From assembly GCF_910592395.1 (NCBI RefSeq), contig NC_088312.1, positions 15,107,292 through 15,171,291 on the forward strand: a DNA stretch of 64,000 nucleotides. Reading direction: 5' to 3'. The translations under genes and the position numbers were made by a program. A model generated the notes under the pieces. The model saw only the letters and a program-made list of their open reading frames with translations, had not been told where the DNA came from and did not search any database. Below, piece by piece: positions 59,955 through 64,000 of the stretch; within the stretch, counting starts at the first letter, position 1; each line of letters begins with the position of its first letter. This DNA is from Lineus longissimus. Its lineage: Eukaryota > Nemertea > Pilidiophora > Heteronemertea > Lineidae.

Positions 59955-61449
59955 ACATCTAAGGAACACTATATATACGCAACTTCCGTACAAAAAGCGG
60001 CCAATCAGAGCCATTGTTTCAAAACGGCCATAGGGGGCGACAGCTATTTCCGTTCATAATTCGTTTGCGTCTTCTACGTGTCACAGCACCCGCATCTCCC
60101 AACACGATCGATACACGATGGCTTTGCCATGTAATTTACGAGTACAGAAAGATATAACGCCTTACTGGGTACAAATGATTTTGTTCCATCTTTTTCTGAA
60201 TGGTTTGTTTTTCAGACTCAGCCCCTGCCTATAAAAAGCGTGGGCCTCAACTCTCAATGCGTCCAAAAATAGATCATCCGACAATCGAAATGTGCATGTT
60301 GTATACAAAGACACAGTAGAGTGTTGAAAAATATGCTTCTAACCCTAACCAAAATCATTTATTTTGTGTAAAATTGATCAGTTAGGAGTTAAAGAATGAT
60401 GTAAATGTGGAAAGTTCAAGTTACAGTGATTTTCCATGTCAAAAATCGATTGGGGTCAGAAACCGTAAAATCTCATGTGTTTTAAGTATATACACTCCGG
60501 ACGCAGTTGACCGGCCTCGTTCCTCACCCTAACCACTGCGACAAGTGGTACTGGCTGCAAGGGGCGCTGTAGTCGGAAGAACTTTTGCGATAATTTCCGC
60601 TAGTTAGCACCAAAAAATCTAAAATAGTCGTTTTCCAAGTTAAATATTATGAACCTGATATTTTATCGCACAAAGAGTTTTACTTTTAATTGTTTTGTTT
60701 TTTATTTATTCACATGTAGGTCAACTATGTATGCCAAAAACCACAGGAGAAATGAAGTTTAGGAAAGAAGTGTTACGCTATTATGTATGCCACGGTGTTA
60801 TAGGCCTACGTCGAGCATTCTCATTCGGTGACCGAAAATTCCCTTACAGTTTCGTGACAGCAATGCCCATTGGCTATTTGTCCAGCAGCATGCACAAATT
60901 CCTGCTTTTTGATGCAGTCCATAAGGACACCAAATTAGGTTGACGCAATGGGCTGCCCAGGGAGTCTAGTACGTGGAGGCTGTGTACTGTTGAAGGTCGC
61001 AGTCCTTCAGTTTTTGTTTTGGCTAAGCATACTGCATGTACTGATAAGTGATACTGTAACAGTGCTGCGCGTGCAGGAATACAGGCCGTTCGACGCTGTA
61101 AAACAAACATAAACAATGACTACACGTAGACCTCTGCCAATCAAGCATTCCCAGTGAGTTGACTTTGCAATCACAGGATATACAGCATTAGCCAATTTAT
61201 TAAATATGGTGAATCAGTTAGGACCTGGATATTTCTATAGTGCGTAGTTTTACGTGTTCAAGGGCTAAGTCTCTCTTTGTAAAGTCGTGTGATATTTGAG
61301 ATTTCTCATTATATTTTAACGCCTGTTGGTAGCTGGTGAACTGTTGTACTGATCGTGGTTGTGAATTTAGTGGAATTTTCTAAATAAAAGGAAACCTAAA
61401 GCGAAACGGCCCAGTTAAAACCTAAGTCGGGAATAAGCATTCGTTGATC
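59955..61449. other. 1.5 kb without recognisable genes
   Basis: An 82-codon plus frame at 60695-60943 (MKFRKEVLRYYVCHGVIGLR) has no domain I know and is left uncalled. Nothing else seen. Confidence 0.4.
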
Positions 61450-62173
61450 GGCTGTTATGAAACGCGGATTCCGGGGAAATCCACTGAAAAATCACAAAGC
61501 CGCCAGTAAATACGCGCATAATATTTAATGATAATTATATTATACAAATAACAATATAAATCATAAATCGGAGGCAAGAACTACCAGTTATCTGCACATT
61601 TCATCGGTCAGATTTTAATCCTCTGGAGCGCCATTCATGCCATTCCGATCGACTCTTCCCTCTTGCTTTTTTTCTTGGTGTTGATAAACTTTGCATGTTA
61701 TCTTCGACACCACCGTGGTTACTTCCCTAACGGAACACATTACGAGGCTGCTTTCAAGTGTGACTGTTGCCCGGATTGATGTACGTTACGGTATATGCCT
61801 CCTTCAAATATAAGTCGATGATGAACTGAATTCTGGTCTACGAAATTTTTTAGGACAATCAACCTAACCAACCGAACCTAACCAACCATATGCGACTGCA
61901 CATTGGAGTCTATTTTAAGCAATCACAAAAACTTACTTCGCGGCCCGTCTAGAGTGTAAGTTTATTTCAAACTACAAGGTGCTTGTGATTTACGGCGCAT
62001 ACAGCGCACCATATAACGGGGATTCCCAAAGACCTTGTCACCAGGAGTACTTCATGCGCACAACAATGCACACTACTAATACGAAAAACTCTCACCTGCG
62101 GTTCAGGTAGCCACCCTGCAGCCACGTTAGATTTTTCCGCGGATTTCCGCGGAATCCGCGTTTTATAACAGCC
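61450..62173. mobile_element. 724-bp nonautonomous DNA transposon
   Basis: Left end GGCTGTTATGAAACGCGGAT, right end (minus) GGCTGTTATAAAACGCGGAT, continuing through TCCGxGGAAATCC.C.GAAAAATC: inverted repeats of about 48 bp with four or five mismatches. The interior has a tract of AACCxAACC words (about 61860-61890) and no gene. Confidence 0.85.
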
Positions 62174-62943
62174 GTTCATTGATAGATGTTGGCAGTTTCG
62201 AGTTCCCCTCAGGTAGTTGATTATGTAGCCAATGAGCTGCATAAGAAGTAATCACTAAAAGTTATTTTTACCACGTTCAGCTAGTCCAAATAAAGACTTT
62301 GACTGGATCTCTTTAAAGTGATAATTGTAAGACTCCTCTGACCTAGTTAATCCATCTTTGTGAAGGTGACTGCACCTTACGGATTAGTTTTTACTGTTGA
62401 CCTACTTTTTGGAGTGTATGGTTCCAACACACTCGCATGAGCCTTTGTGCGTGCGTAGTACATGTTTGTAATCTAAAAATGTCAAAAATGTTAGCCCCAC
62501 ATAATTTTAATATTATATATATTTTTAATTTAAAAATGATAAGACCGTTATCCACTGCATACTTCGGGACTATTTTCCTATACAACCTCGACCGGACCTT
62601 TAATTATAGGTGCGTGATCTCCAGTCAGTGAGCTGGGAGCCAACATCAAAGATCTCAATCAATTTCTCTCCAACTTTTTCCCCAAATTATTCAAACAACC
62701 AACAGCACCATAGCAGGTAATATCTTAACTATATGTACATATAACCTTTGGAAAGAGGTGATATCATTCTTACCTTTATTTTCACTATTTCTACATATTG
62801 CCACACCCTTCATGATACACTTTCCTGCATCTGCAGCCTGTTGCATTCAGTCCAGAGATTAGCAATAATTCATAGCAGATTTCTTCTCAACTTTGTCAAA
62901 TGTACTAACTGCCAAGCTCTGAAGGCAATCACGTACACATGTA
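62174..62943. other. Noncoding, nothing recognised
   Basis: AT-rich DNA before the Tc1 element. TA at 62942-62943 is the likely target site. Confidence 0.4.

Positions 62944-64000
<1,057 letters not shown>

Noticed and set aside
60695-60943. 82-codon frame
   Set aside because: No known motif, start context or splice site. Left uncalled, though a lineage-specific exon cannot be excluded.

Overview
This is a eukaryotic, animal nuclear window: coding pieces are split by GT-AG introns, gene density is very low, and most of the DNA is transposable elements. The frequent taggcct/tacatgta words, Tc1-type and PIF/Harbinger-type DNA elements, a 5S-rRNA-derived SINE, Ty3/gypsy elements and a Polinton-like viral block suit a marine invertebrate. 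I cannot tell echinoderm, hemichordate, lancelet or lophotrochozoan from the sequence alone.

Left arm (1-20.2 kb). A host-type gene for an Ig-domain plus TKL-like kinase lies at about 1.0-3.7 kb. It has three apparent frame changes, a damaged catalytic loop and an in-frame stop. After it come a 74-bp minisatellite split by a MITE, a partial integrase-core gene (5.9-6.4 kb, minus), a transposase relic, a zinc-finger relic between inverted repeats, a 5'-truncated LINE copy (15-16 kb), an orphan LamG-like exon (17.3-17.9 kb) and several TIR-bounded MITEs. The rest is unannotated noncoding DNA.

Centre (20.2-42.1 kb). This is a three-level nest, each level proved by a target-site duplication. Ty3/gypsy element A (151-bp LTRs, 5-bp TSD GAAAC) carries gypsy element B (130-bp LTRs, TSD ATGCA) in its gag. 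B carries an 11,924-bp MULE DNA transposon (70-bp TIRs, 9-bp TSD GCGACAGTG) in its pol. The MULE encodes a multi-exon transposase with four tandemly duplicated 75-nt exons, a DDE core and a SWIM/zinc tail. One of its introns holds two abutting near-perfect palindromes that share an identical 34-nt loop.

Right centre (42.8-47.2 kb). An AT-rich cluster looks like a decayed Polinton/adintovirus-like element: coiled-coil protein, proline-hinged membrane protein, jelly-roll-capsid-like protein, small membrane proteins and an A32-type packaging ATPase on the opposite strand. Single-base frameshifts and stops are common. A LINE 3' fragment follows directly.

Right arm (48.2-64 kb). A roughly 1.1-kb tandem unit is interrupted by a PIF/Harbinger-like element (MADF fragment, TIRs), which is itself interrupted by a nearly full-length LINE (ORF1, endonuclease, RT). 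Then come a second tandem unit with a short env-like ORF, a 5S-derived SINE, two more MITEs and the left end of a Tc1-like transposon cut by the window edge.

Single-nucleotide frameshifts recur in host-like, retroelement, viral and MULE genes alike. Some may therefore be assembly indels rather than real mutations.
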